Shown here piece after piece: positions 1 through 8,435 of a stretch of DNA of 64,000 bases. Source of the DNA: Archangium gephyra (GTDB lineage Bacteria; Myxococcota; Myxococcia; Myxococcales; Myxococcaceae); contig QFQP01000003.1 in the NCBI GenBank assembly GCA_003243425.1, positions 186,001 to 250,000 of the forward strand, given 5' to 3'. The position numbers and the translations under genes were made by a program. Each line of letters starts with the position of its first letter. The first letter of the stretch is position 1. Below the pieces are notes generated by a model. That model was not told the origin of the DNA. It did no database searches and saw only the letters and a program-made list of their open reading frames with translations.

Positions 1-630
1 AGGCGGCTGAGATGGCCGGCGTCAGCGTTCGCGCTCCAGAGCGAGGGGTTCAGCGACATCGTAGGCCCACTCGAGGCCTTCAAGACGCTCTCGCAGGAAG
101 CGCTGCTGGCGGTGGCTCGCTGCGTGCTCGCCGAACGCGAGAGCGCGCCACGCCGGCCGGAGTTGGTGTGGACCGGACCGGAGCAGCGAGTAAGCGCGGC
201 TCGCGACACCTCGGTTGTCCTCGCCGATCTCTTCGCGCGAGCGAGGGACCGCGTGCTGCTGGCTGGGTTCGCCTTCGATCATGCGGACGTCGTGCTTCGC
301 CCTCTCTGGGAGTCAGCGCAACGCGGCGTCACGGTGCGGCTGTTCGTCGACAAGGCAGCAGCGCCTGGATTCGCGACGACGAACTGGCCGTTTGGTCCAC
401 CACTGCCTGAGGTCTATGCCTTCGAGCCGGTGACGGGGGTCTTCGCGAGCCTTCACGCCAAATGTGTAGTGGTCGATGGACGGTGGAGCTTCATCAGCTC
501 TGCGAACTTCACGAATCGCGGGCAGACACGAAACATCGAGGTCGGAGCGCTGCTCGATGACGCGAGCTTCGCGGAGAGTCTCGAGCGACAGCTGCAGCCA
601 GGCGCTCACTTCGTGGCGGTACCGCGTTGA
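1..630 (+). CDS. DrmC-like phospholipase D family protein (5' end outside window)
   Basis: The frame is open from base 1, so the gene starts upstream; the first internal start is a GTG at 112. The protein carries a single PLD/HKD-type motif (LHAKCVVVDG, then SSANFTNRG and NIEVG) and the block ELVWTGPE before the catalytic half. Both are typical of DrmC, the PLD-like accessory protein of DISARM anti-phage systems, where drmC is commonly the last gene. PLD domains cut phosphodiester bonds and usually pair two HKD motifs by dimerisation. The converging gene starts at the next base, so nothing else of a DISARM locus lies to the right. Family assignment is fairly firm; the DISARM link is inference, because a stand-alone PLD protein would look the same. 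Confidence 0.72.
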   Translation, partial: RRLRWPASAFALQSEGFSDIVGPLEAFKTLSQEALLAVARCVLAERESAPRRPELVWTGPEQRVSAARDTSVVLADLFARARDRVLLAGFAFDHADVVLRPLWESAQRGVTVRLFVDKAAAPGFATTNWPFGPPLPEVYAFEPVTGVFASLHAKCVVVDGRWSFISSANFTNRGQTRNIEVGALLDDASFAESLERQLQPGAHFVAVPR

Positions 631-1246
631 TCAGGGCGAAGTGGCACCGAGATCGAGCGCGTCGCGATTGAGCGGCAGCTGGCCGTTGATCAGCAGCCCG
701 CCCAACTTCGTCTGCAGCACGAAAGAGAACAATCGAGAGCCGGGCACGATGAGCGACTTCACCTGATCGGCCTGAGAACCGACGCTCGCCGGGAACCGGT
801 TGTAGTGATCGGGCGCGGTGAAGGCGAAGCCGTGCGGCTGCCCTTCGACCGGCATGTGCACCAGCGAGGTGTCGCTCTTCGCCACCGGCACCCACCACGC
901 TTCGTAGCGCTTGAGCTCCGCCCACACGCCTTCACGGAGCTTCTGAATTTCACGCTCGAGGGCGATGGCCCGCGACCACGTGTTGCACAGCAGAAATGCG
1001 TCGCGACCGACGAACCACATGCGCTCCTGACCTGACGCGCCGTCGACGATGAGTTCCTTGCAGGCTTCGAGCTCCTTGCGCGGCAGAGAACCGAAGAGAT
1101 CGGCGCCCTTTCACGCCGCCGTACACGCCCATCGCCTCGCCACCGAGCTTCGTGGCCGCAGCGTCCATCGCTCGCGGTTGCTTCAAACGATCGTTCCTGC
1201 GCACCTTTTGCGGTGCCGGCTGGGCGTGACAGCAAGTAGTGAACAT
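631..1246 (-). CDS. Hypothetical protein, apparently split by a +1 frameshift near 1108
   Basis: No family recognised. The intact C-terminal part (631-1020, 129 aa) begins at an internal-looking methionine. Its frame reads open upstream to about 1110 as ADLFGSLPRKELEACKELIV, with no start codon before a stop at 1111-1113. The overlapping frame that starts with ATG at 1246 encodes MDAAATKLGGEAMGVYGGVKG and would join exactly there if one base were removed from a GGGC run. The simplest reading is one gene of about 200 codons broken by a one-base insertion, either real or a sequencing error. The N-terminus has a CC pair and may be a short or damaged export signal. It converges on the PLD gene with no gap. 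Confidence 0.5.
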
Positions 1247-1296
1247 GATGGCTGCTTCGCTCGCTCCCCCCGAGGGAAACCGTTAAGAGCCGCAGC

Positions 1297-3303
1297 GTGA
1301 ATTCCACCCTCGGCTACGGCTTCGTTCTGCTCGGCCTGTTGTGCGCTGCCTTCGCGGCGCTGGTCGGCATCATCACGGGTCTCCAGCGCAAAGAGAGCGC
1401 GCTCCCGTGGGTGCAACGCGGCATCTACGGCTATGCGTTCTCGATGGTCGCCAGCAACCTGGTGATGGTCGGCGCGCTGCTGCAGCACGACTTCTCGGTG
1501 AAGTACGTCGCCCAGGTCGGCAGCAAGTCGACGCCCACCATCTTCACCATCGTCTCGCTCTGGAGCGCGCTGGAAGGCTCGATTCTCTTCTGGGGCGCGA
1601 TCATGGGCGCGTACCTGTTCGCGTTCACGTTCATCTACCGGCGCGAGCACGGCCGCTACATGCAGCTGTCACTCGGCGTGATGGCGGCGGTGGCGACCTT
1701 CTTTGCGTTCCTCATCGCCGGCCCCGCCAACCCGTGGACCGCGGTGCCCTTCCCGCCTGCTGACGGCCCGGGCCCCAACCCGCTGCTGCAGAACCACGTG
1801 TTGATGATCATCCACCCGCCGATGCTGTACCTCGGGTACGTGGGCATGACGATTCCGTTCGGGATCGCGGCCGGTGCGCTGCTGCGTGGCGAGCTCGGCG
1901 ACGCGTGGCTGGTGCCGCTGCGCAAGTGGACCCTGGTGCCGTGGATCTTCCTGACCATCGGCATCATCCTCGGAAGCTGGTGGGCGTACGCGGTGCTCGG
2001 CTGGGGCGGCTACTGGGCGTGGGACCCCGTCGAAAACGCGTCGTTCATGCCGTGGCTCACGGCGACCGCGTTCATGCACTCCACGATGGTGCTCGAGAAG
2101 AAGAAGGCGCTGAAGCTGTGGACGATCGCGCTGGCGCTCGCGAGCTTCGTGCTCACCATCATCGGCACGTTCATGACGCGCTCGGGCGTCTTCAACTCGG
2201 TGCACAGCTTCACCCAGTCGGACATCGGGCCCACGTTCCTGGTCTTCATCGGCGTGTTGCTGGTGTTCTCGATCGCGCTCATCGGCATGCGCGGTCACAT
2301 GCTGGTCGCCGAGACACAGCTGGGCGGCATCGTGTCGCGCGAAGGCAGCATTCTGCTCAACAACCTGGTGTTCGCGGCGCTCACCTTCGTGGTGCTGCTG
2401 GGCACGCTCTTTCCGCTGATCAGCGAAGGCGTGTTCCACGAGAAGCTCACCGTCGGCGAGCCGTACTTCAACAAGATGGCGGTGCCGCTCGGGCTGGTGA
2501 TGCTGTTCCTGATGGGCGTGGGTCCCATGCTCCCGTGGGGCAACGCCGACTCGAAGACGCTGGTGAGCACCACGGCGCTGCCGAGCCTCGCGGCGGTGTT
2601 GACGGTCATCGCGCGACTGGCGCTCGGCCACCGAGACGTCATGTCGTTGATCGCGTTCGGGCTCGCGGGCTTCGTGACGGCGGTGACCTTGCGTGAGCTG
2701 TTCCTGCCGGCGCGTCAACGCATGACCGATCAGAAAGAGGGCTTCGGCACCGCGCTCTTCGTCAGCGCCTCACGCGCGAACCGCCGCTTCGGCGGCTACA
2801 TCGTGCACCTCGGCATCGTGATCATCATCGTCGCGGTCGCGGCCTCGAGCACCAACAAGGTCCACAACACCGGCACGCTCAAGCCCGGCGAGTCGATGAC
2901 GGTCGGTGAGTACGCGGTTCGCTTCGACGGCCTGCAGACCGGCAAAGAGCCGCACCGCGAGTGGATCGCCGCGAACATCACCATCGCCGACAAGGGCGGC
3001 AAGGAGTCGACGTTCCACGGCCAGGAGGCGCCGCGCATGAACTTCTACGAGCGCTCGACGGACCCCGTGGGTTCGCCCACCGTCAACGAGCGCTTGCTGC
3101 GCGACGTGTACGTGTCGTTGCTCGCGTACGACAAAGCCAGCGGCACCGCGTCGTTCAACATGTGGGTTTTCCCGCTCGTGGGGTGGATCTGGTACTCGAT
3201 TCCGATCCTCGTGCTGGGCACGCTCATCGCGCTGTGGCCGCAGCGTCGCCGTCAGGTGGTGACGGCCGCGCCGCCGGCGAACGTCGCCACGGGGGCTCCG
3301 TGA
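1297..3303 (+). CDS. ccmF: Cytochrome c heme lyase subunit CcmF
   Basis: 668-residue polytopic membrane protein that transfers heme to apocytochrome c outside the cytoplasmic membrane in System I maturation. Diagnostic features are the tryptophan-rich WWD segment WGGYWAWDPVENASFMPWL around residue 240, about 14 hydrophobic helices, and a large extracytoplasmic C-terminal loop (GTLKPGESMTVGEYAVRFDG) before the last helix. The GTG start at 1297 follows a divergent gene by about 50 bp. The stop overlaps the next start by four bases (GTGA), so it heads a coupled ccmF-G-H-I operon. The ccmA, B, C and E genes are not in the window and must lie elsewhere. Confidence 0.96.
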   Translation: MNSTLGYGFVLLGLLCAAFAALVGIITGLQRKESALPWVQRGIYGYAFSMVASNLVMVGALLQHDFSVKYVAQVGSKSTPTIFTIVSLWSALEGSILFWGAIMGAYLFAFTFIYRREHGRYMQLSLGVMAAVATFFAFLIAGPANPWTAVPFPPADGPGPNPLLQNHVLMIIHPPMLYLGYVGMTIPFGIAAGALLRGELGDAWLVPLRKWTLVPWIFLTIGIILGSWWAYAVLGWGGYWAWDPVENASFMPWLTATAFMHSTMVLEKKKALKLWTIALALASFVLTIIGTFMTRSGVFNSVHSFTQSDIGPTFLVFIGVLLVFSIALIGMRGHMLVAETQLGGIVSREGSILLNNLVFAALTFVVLLGTLFPLISEGVFHEKLTVGEPYFNKMAVPLGLVMLFLMGVGPMLPWGNADSKTLVSTTALPSLAAVLTVIARLALGHRDVMSLIAFGLAGFVTAVTLRELFLPARQRMTDQKEGFGTALFVSASRANRRFGGYIVHLGIVIIIVAVAASSTNKVHNTGTLKPGESMTVGEYAVRFDGLQTGKEPHREWIAANITIADKGGKESTFHGQEAPRMNFYERSTDPVGSPTVNERLLRDVYVSLLAYDKASGTASFNMWVFPLVGWIWYSIPILVLGTLIALWPQRRRQVVTAAPPANVATGAP

Positions 3304-3824
3304 AACGCGCCGCAGGCATCATCACCGCGCTGCTGGTCGTCGCGGGTCTGGTGTTCGTGCTCGGGCGCGCGTTCGGTACCGACCCGCACGCCGTGCCCTT
3401 CAAGATGGCCGGCAAGAAGGCACCCGACTTCACCATCAAGCGCCTCGACACCGACGAGACCGTTTCGCTCACGCAGTTCGCGGGCAGACCGGTGGTGATC
3501 AACTTCTGGGCGACGTGGTGCGGGCCCTGCAAGATCGAGCACCCGGTGCTCGACTGGGCCGCGTCGAAGTACGGCAACGACGCGGTGTTCCTCGGCATCG
3601 TCTTCGAAGACACCGAAGACAACACCAGGCGCTTCCTGCAGGAGAACGGCTGGAGCTTCCCGCAGCTGTTCGACCCCAGATCGACGGTGGCGGTCGACTA
3701 CGGCGTCAGCGGCGTGCCCGAGACGTACTTCATCAATCGCCAGGGCATCATCGTGAAGAAGTTCCCCTTCCCGTTTCAGGCTCCGCAGCAGTTCGAGCGT
3801 GAGATTCAGGAGATCCTCCAGTGA
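3300..3824 (+). CDS. ccmG: Thiol:disulfide interchange protein CcmG/DsbE (TlpA-like)
   Basis: 174 aa, GTG start inside the ccmF stop (GTGA overlap). One N-terminal transmembrane anchor (IITALLVVAGLVFVLG) is followed by a thioredoxin fold with the redox motif WATWCGPC and the cis-proline segment GVPETYFI. CcmG keeps the cysteines of apocytochrome c reduced on the outer face of the membrane before heme attachment. Position between ccmF and ccmH supports the assignment over a general TlpA. The frame is open far upstream of 3300, but that part is antisense-type shadow of ccmF. Confidence 0.93.
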   Translation: MKRAAGIITALLVVAGLVFVLGRAFGTDPHAVPFKMAGKKAPDFTIKRLDTDETVSLTQFAGRPVVINFWATWCGPCKIEHPVLDWAASKYGNDAVFLGIVFEDTEDNTRRFLQENGWSFPQLFDPRSTVAVDYGVSGVPETYFINRQGIIVKKFPFPFQAPQQFEREIQEILQ

Positions 3825-4276
3825 TCGCGCTCGTGCTCTCTCTGGTGCTCACGCAGGGCTACGCCCCGCCGCGGCAGGGTCAGGACCCGCTCGACGCACA
3901 GCGGGAAGAACGGGTGCAGCGCGTGGGCAAGTTGCTGCGGTGTGCCGTGTGTCAGGGCGTGTCGATCGCCGACTCACCCGCGTCGATGGCGCGCGCGCAG
4001 CTGGACAAGGTGCGTGAGCTCGTCGCCGAAGGGAAGACCGACGACGAGATCTTCGACTACTTCGTCGACCGCTACGGCCAGTGGGCGTTGATGGAGCCCA
4101 GAAAGTCAGGCGTCGCGCTCACGGTGTGGGTCGCTCCGATTCTGCTGCTGGTCATCGGCCTGTTGTTGGTTCTCGGGACGATGGGCAAGAAGCCGGCCCA
4201 GGTCCCGTCACCCCCGCAAGGCGAGGAGCCGAACGACGACTACCTCGCGCAAGTTCGAAAGGATCTCGACCCGTGA
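3821..4276 (+). CDS. ccmH: Cytochrome c maturation protein CcmH
   Basis: 151 aa with an N-terminal signal-like helix, the family motif LRCAVCQG (LRCxxCQ) at about residues 40-47, and a C-terminal transmembrane helix (VWVAPILLLVIGLLLVLG). CcmH binds and reduces the CxxCH motif of apocytochrome c, working with CcmF and CcmG. The GTG start overlaps the ccmG stop and the stop overlaps the next GTG, both by four bases. Length fits the short single-domain form found when CcmI is separate. Confidence 0.94.
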   Translation: MIALVLSLVLTQGYAPPRQGQDPLDAQREERVQRVGKLLRCAVCQGVSIADSPASMARAQLDKVRELVAEGKTDDEIFDYFVDRYGQWALMEPRKSGVALTVWVAPILLLVIGLLLVLGTMGKKPAQVPSPPQGEEPNDDYLAQVRKDLDP

Positions 4277-5187
4277 ATCCTCCGGCCACCAACTGGATCC
4301 CCGGGCTCGCGGTGCTCGGCGTCGGCATCGGTGTCGCGCTCGTGTACCTGCTGACGAACCGGAAGCTGCAGTCCGAAGCGCCGGCTCCTGAATCGCTCGA
4401 CGATTTCGAAGCGCGCTACCAGGCCCTGCTCGCGCAGCTCAAAGAACACGTCGCCAGCAAGCACCTGCTGCCGGCTGAAACCTGGGCCGCCGAGCAGACG
4501 CGCCTCGAGCAGGCCGCCGCCGACGTACTGCGCGCGAGAGACGGCAAGAAGAGCGACGCGCTCAGACAGCAGGCCCGCGCAGAGAAGCTCGCGAAGGCCG
4601 AGCCGACGTTCTTCTCGAAGAACCCCGCGTTGATGGGCGGGCTCATCGGCGGCGCCGTGGTGGCGTTCTTCGCGTTCCTCGGCCTCACGCTGACGCAGAA
4701 CGCAGAGCCCAGGCGCGACGAGATGGCGCAGCAGCAACCGCCTCCGATGCAGCAGCGCCCCGACGGGAAGATCGAAGCCCTCGCCGCGAAGGTGCAGGCC
4801 AACCCCGACGACATCGATGCCGTCACAGACCTCGCGATCCACCTCATTCGGCGCCAGGCGTTCCAGGAAGCCAAGCCCCTCGTGCTGCGCGCGATGCTCA
4901 TCGACCCGTACCACCCGAAGGCGCGCGTCGGTCACGCGGTGGTGAAGGCGCTCGAAGGCGATCTGCCCGGTTCGATTCGTGACCTCGAGCACCTCACCGC
5001 CCGCTACCCCGAGGCCTACGACGGCTTCATGTTCGCCGGCATGTTGTCGCTGGAAGACAACGACCAGCAGCGCGCGTTGCGCAACCTCGAGGCGTACGTC
5101 GACCTCGCACCCGCGAGCGAAATGCCGCCGATGATGCGCGTGGCCGTGCAGCAACTGAGGGAGCAGCTGGCTCAGCCGCAACAATGA
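4273..5187 (+). CDS. ccmI: CcmI-like TPR protein of cytochrome c maturation
   Basis: 304 aa from the GTG that overlaps the ccmH stop. Two transmembrane helices (near residues 7-25 and 120-140) flank a charged cytoplasmic segment rich in Gln, Ala and Arg, followed by about four TPR-like helical pairs to the C-terminus. CcmI presents apocytochrome c to the heme ligation complex through such TPRs. The call rests on position directly after ccmH plus this TM-coil-TM-TPR layout; sequence similarity to CcmI is not conspicuous by eye. A Pro/Gln-rich linker (QQQPPPMQQ) precedes the TPR part. Confidence 0.75.
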   Translation: MNPPATNWIPGLAVLGVGIGVALVYLLTNRKLQSEAPAPESLDDFEARYQALLAQLKEHVASKHLLPAETWAAEQTRLEQAAADVLRARDGKKSDALRQQARAEKLAKAEPTFFSKNPALMGGLIGGAVVAFFAFLGLTLTQNAEPRRDEMAQQQPPPMQQRPDGKIEALAAKVQANPDDIDAVTDLAIHLIRRQAFQEAKPLVLRAMLIDPYHPKARVGHAVVKALEGDLPGSIRDLEHLTARYPEAYDGFMFAGMLSLEDNDQQRALRNLEAYVDLAPASEMPPMMRVAVQQLREQLAQPQQ

Positions 5188-5711
5188 GCGTGGCGTGGTT
5201 CACCAAGCTGCATGAGCTGAACGAGGCCGGCCGCTTCGAAGAAGTGGTGAAGGCCTCCGCGAAGTTCATCGCCGCGCGCCCGAAGGACTACGCGCTGCGG
5301 CTGCAGACGGGGAAGGCCCTGCTGTCGCTCGGTGAATTGAAGGCAGCGCGCGAGCAGCTCGACGAAGCGGTGAAATACTCGAAGGGCCTCGCGGCGTGGC
5401 CGTGGTTCTACGTGGCGGCTGTGCACGCGCGCACCGGCGAGACCGAGTTGATGTTCCGCGCCCTCGAACGTGCGCAGGCCATCGACAAGAAGCTCGCGTC
5501 AGCCGCCTACGAGTCGCCGTGGTTCGCGGCGTTCTGGAAATCGAAGCGGTTCCAGAACCTGTTCCCGATCACGAAAACAGAACGCCCGGGTTCAGCACGC
5601 CCGAAGGGTCGAGCTGCGCCTTCACGGCCTTCAACGCCGAAGCGAAGAGCTCCGGCCGCTCGCGGTCGAACCAGGGCCGGTGGGTCCTCCCGACGGCGTG
5701 GTGGTGCGTGA
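5184..5711 (+). CDS. TPR-containing protein, last gene of the ccm operon
   Basis: 175 aa, ATG start overlapping the previous stop (ATGA). Residues 1-125 form TPR-like helical repeats (LNEAGRFEEVVKASAKFI, LLSLGELKAAREQLDEAV) and lack a signal peptide. From about residue 130 the composition changes abruptly to an Arg/Pro/Ala/Ser-rich tail. The last 143 bases lie antisense inside the 3' end of the converging FAD oxidase gene, so this tail is probably a read-through of a lost stop rather than a folded domain. Specific role unknown; an assembly helper in cytochrome maturation is only a guess from position. Confidence 0.68.
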   Translation: MSVAWFTKLHELNEAGRFEEVVKASAKFIAARPKDYALRLQTGKALLSLGELKAAREQLDEAVKYSKGLAAWPWFYVAAVHARTGETELMFRALERAQAIDKKLASAAYESPWFAAFWKSKRFQNLFPITKTERPGSARPKGRAAPSRPSTPKRRAPAARGRTRAGGSSRRRGGA

Positions 5712-7098
5712 TCGTTCCGCCCGCCTTCGTGAGTGCGTCCGAGGCGGCGGTCTTCAGCTCGGCCCACTGCTCGAGCTCGCCGCCCTTCTTCGCGCGCCCG
5801 AGGAAGGTGAAGTACGGCGCGGGCCCATCGGCATAGACGTGCGTGAAGCGGCAACTCACCACACCACCGCCGCACACGCGCTCGAGCGCGGTCGTCATCG
5901 CGCCGATCACGTTCTCGTACAGCGTCGGGAACGCAGCCCACGTGCACGCGGTCTCGAAGGTGTCGGCGATCATCCCCAGCTGAATCATCGCGTCCTGCAG
6001 GTACGGGCCCTTGATGAACGACGACTTCCACGTCTCGCCCGACTTCTTTCCCTGCGCGACGCCGCCGTGACCGGCCGCGATCTTCAACGCGTGATCGAGC
6101 AGCGCTTCGACGGGCGCGCCTGCCGACTCGAACGCCAGCACCAGCACCGACGAACCGTCGAAGGTGACGCCGTTGATCATCGCCTCCTGCGCGTCGAGCA
6201 ACCGGCAGTTCGCGGGCTGAAGCCCGGCGTGAAGCACCTCACGCACCACGCGCACGGCGCTCGTGAAGTGCTCGAAGTGCACCGACGCGCCGGCACGTTC
6301 GGTCGGCTTCGGGCGAACGCGCATCCACGCTTCGGTGATGACGCCCAGCGTGCCCTCGCTGCCGATCACCAGCCGGTTGGGGTCGATGCCCGCGCCGCTC
6401 GCCGGAAATCGCTTCGTCTCCAGCACGCCGCGCGGCGTCACCAGGCGCACCGACTCGACGAGTTCGTCGATGTGCGTGGGGCCGGTCGCGAAGTGCCCGC
6501 CGGCGCGCGTGGCGAGCCACCCACCGAGCGTCGAGAACTCGAACGACTGCGGAAAGTGCCGCAGCGTGAACCCGGAAGCACCGAGCTGTCGCTCGAGCGC
6601 GGGCCCGAACGTACCGCCTTCGATTCTCGCCACGTGCGACACGTCGTCGACTTCGACCACGCGGTTCAACCGCGCCAGCGACAACGTGAGCGCGCCGCGG
6701 TGCGTCGGCGCCATTCGCGGTTCGACGCCCGCGACGACCGACGAACCACCGCCAAACGGAGTGACCGACAGGCGTTCACGCTCAGCGACCTCCAGCGCCA
6801 GAACGAGTTCCCGTTCATCTCGCGGCGTCACCACGAAGTCGGGAGCGCTCGAGTAGTTTCCACGGAAACCATTCACCCGATCCGGGTACGACTTCCCCAT
6901 CGCGTGGGCTGCGCGTTCTCGTGAGTCCGAAGAACTGAAGGGCACGAGCTCTGCGGGCACTTCGACGCGCGGCTCGGGCACGCGCGGCTCCGCAGCGACC
7001 TCGACCTCGCTCACCCCGAAGAACGGCTCGATGCGGGCCTGCGTGTCTTTCAAATCGGCGGCCGCTTCGACGTCGCCCCAGCCCCACAGACTCCTCAT
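5569..7098 (-). CDS. FAD-binding oxidase of the alkyldihydroxyacetonephosphate synthase type
   Basis: 509 aa from ATG 7098, which overlaps the upstream stop (ATGA); the longer open frame is not needed. The order is an FAD-binding PCMH domain (VTPFGGGSSVVAGVEP, then SFEFSTLGGWLATRAGGHFATGPTHIDELVESV and IGSEGTLGVITEAWMRV) and a C-terminal FAD-oxidase cap with the His-rich GGTITHHHAVG segment. This layout matches alkyl-DHAP synthases, which make the ether bond in ether lipids, and related D-lactate/glycolate oxidases. Ether lipids are known in myxobacteria, so the ADPS reading is attractive, but the substrate is not proven by sequence. Confidence 0.82.
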   Translation of the reverse strand: MRSLWGWGDVEAAADLKDTQARIEPFFGVSEVEVAAEPRVPEPRVEVPAELVPFSSSDSRERAAHAMGKSYPDRVNGFRGNYSSAPDFVVTPRDERELVLALEVAERERLSVTPFGGGSSVVAGVEPRMAPTHRGALTLSLARLNRVVEVDDVSHVARIEGGTFGPALERQLGASGFTLRHFPQSFEFSTLGGWLATRAGGHFATGPTHIDELVESVRLVTPRGVLETKRFPASGAGIDPNRLVIGSEGTLGVITEAWMRVRPKPTERAGASVHFEHFTSAVRVVREVLHAGLQPANCRLLDAQEAMINGVTFDGSSVLVLAFESAGAPVEALLDHALKIAAGHGGVAQGKKSGETWKSSFIKGPYLQDAMIQLGMIADTFETACTWAAFPTLYENVIGAMTTALERVCGGGVVSCRFTHVYADGPAPYFTFLGRAKKGGELEQWAELKTAASDALTKAGGTITHHHAVGRTHRPWFDRERPELFASALKAVKAQLDPSGVLNPGVLFS

Positions 7099-7616
7099 TT
7101 CTCTTCTCCTCGCAGGAACAACTTTTCTTCGGCTTCGCGCAGCTTCTCGCCGCTCACCCCGGCGTCGATGAGCGCCTGACGGAGCGACTCGGCGTTCTTG
7201 TCCTGCACGACGTAGCTGCACTCGGGGAACAGCGTCGGCACCGCCTCGAAGGTGAGGTTCTTCGGGTAGTCGCGACACATCAACGGGCGGCTGCCGTACG
7301 AGTCACACTGTCTGGTGGTGGCGTCGAAGTGCGTGCAGTGAAAGACGAACACCCGAAAGCGCGCGTCGGCGCTCTTGAGTTCGAAGCCATTCACCACCCG
7401 CTGCCACCACAAGAACAATCGACGCGCCGTCGGGAAGTGCCACGTGAAGCGGCTCACCGGAATACTCGGCGACTCGCAACATCGGCCGCAGCCGTTACAC
7501 GCGCCGAGCAGGCGATAGCGCGGCGAGCGGGCCAGACCGCGGGTCACGCGCAGATCGAAGGTCTTCACCCCACGGGCGAGCAGCTTCACGATCTGCCGAA
7601 CGGCTCCGTCGCGCAT
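7095..7616 (-). CDS. YkgJ family cysteine cluster protein
   Basis: 173 aa from ATG 7616. Carries the family signature CNGCGRCCES (residues 40-49), further cysteines at CTHF, RQCDSY and LMCRDYP, and a PECSYV motif near the C-terminus, the usual spacing of the YkgJ/UPF0153 zinc or iron-sulfur chelating domain. Biochemical role of the family is unclear. It is translationally coupled to the following FAD oxidase (stop and start share ATGA), which suggests a shared process. The open frame extends much further upstream but that part is not protein-like. Confidence 0.82.
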   Translation of the reverse strand: MRDGAVRQIVKLLARGVKTFDLRVTRGLARSPRYRLLGACNGCGRCCESPSIPVSRFTWHFPTARRLFLWWQRVVNGFELKSADARFRVFVFHCTHFDATTRQCDSYGSRPLMCRDYPKNLTFEAVPTLFPECSYVVQDKNAESLRQALIDAGVSGEKLREAEEKLFLRGEEK

Positions 7617-7659
7617 CGAGCCCGCGAGGCTACCCGCGGCGCCCCATAAATAAGGTGTG

Positions 7660-7725
7660 CTCGGAAACCAGTGCGTCGATGTGCGCGCGCAACGCACAAC
7701 CGCGCCAAACCTCAACGTTTCCGAG
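7660..7725. promoter_or_regulatory. Nested inverted repeat in the divergent gap
   Basis: Nine-base perfect arms CTCGGAAAC (7660-7668) and GTTTCCGAG (7717-7725) enclose a second stem, GTGCGT (7671-7676) with ACGCAC (7692-7697). The element lies in the 160-bp gap between the YkgJ gene and the plus-strand gene at 7777, so it could be a structured leader or an operator. Function is inferred only from position. Confidence 0.35.
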
Positions 7726-7776
7726 GGGCTCTTGTCGTGCACGGGTGAAAGGCGTACTCGCTGATCAGGGCCGCCC

Positions 7777-8361
7777 ATGTTCGACCAGCCGATCCCCCTC
7801 ACGAACCGTTTCCGTGTGCACTCGGAAGACCCTGCGTTCCACGTGACGTGGCGTGGTGGGAGCCGGTTCGCGTTGTCGGGTGAGATCGCGCTGAACCCCA
7901 GCGCGGAGCTCGACGTGTCGACGGGCCGCGACTCGATCGAGGTGTCGCTCGCCACGCACAGCACGCCGGAGCACGCGGTCGCGGCGCTGCGCCGTGCCCT
8001 GCCCCGTTCGATTTCCATGCGCCACCAGACGATCGAAGACGGCGTCGAGATTGTGTTCGCCGAAGCGCTGGTGCCAGCCGCGAGCCCGCCGCGCCTGAGG
8101 CTGTTCAGCACCGACGCCCAGCTGCGCCTCAGGCAGCTCGACGAGAACAAGATCGAGTTCCTCGGCGGTGTGCACGAAGACTGCCTCGTCACCATTCTGT
8201 GCGACTCGCGTCGCGCAACCGTGAAGCTCGAGGCAGGTCTGTCGGCGCAGCTGACGGCGACCATCGTCGGCGCCAACGTTCCCCACGGGTTCCGCGCGCT
8301 CGTCGATGGTCCCACGGTCAGCGTGTGGAAAGACGCCGACTTCTTCTCGGCCGTGGCCTGA
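7777..8361 (+). CDS. Hypothetical protein, related to the next gene
   Basis: 194 aa with no signal peptide or membrane segment; family not recognised. Sequence is rich in beta-type stretches. The middle part (AVAALRRALP... then PPRLRLFSTDAQLRLRQLDENKIEFLGG) aligns by eye with the next protein (AAALRAALEG... PAPQLFCTSFDTTLRARKIGTNRLLLRG), so the two look like diverged tandem copies. Start ATG 7777 is preceded by a structured gap. No function can be assigned. Confidence 0.7.
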   Translation: MFDQPIPLTNRFRVHSEDPAFHVTWRGGSRFALSGEIALNPSAELDVSTGRDSIEVSLATHSTPEHAVAALRRALPRSISMRHQTIEDGVEIVFAEALVPAASPPRLRLFSTDAQLRLRQLDENKIEFLGGVHEDCLVTILCDSRRATVKLEAGLSAQLTATIVGANVPHGFRALVDGPTVSVWKDADFFSAVA

Positions 8362-8435
8362 AGGTTTCGCGACCGTTCTGCCAACCGCATTGACGTTTCG
8401 ACCCGGGCGCTGACGCGGCGTCGTGACGAAACTTC

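Noticed and set aside
1669..2718. Long minus-strand frame of 349 codons
   Set aside because: It is antisense to ccmF, rich in His/Arg/Gln, and has no protein family character; a shadow of high GC codon bias.
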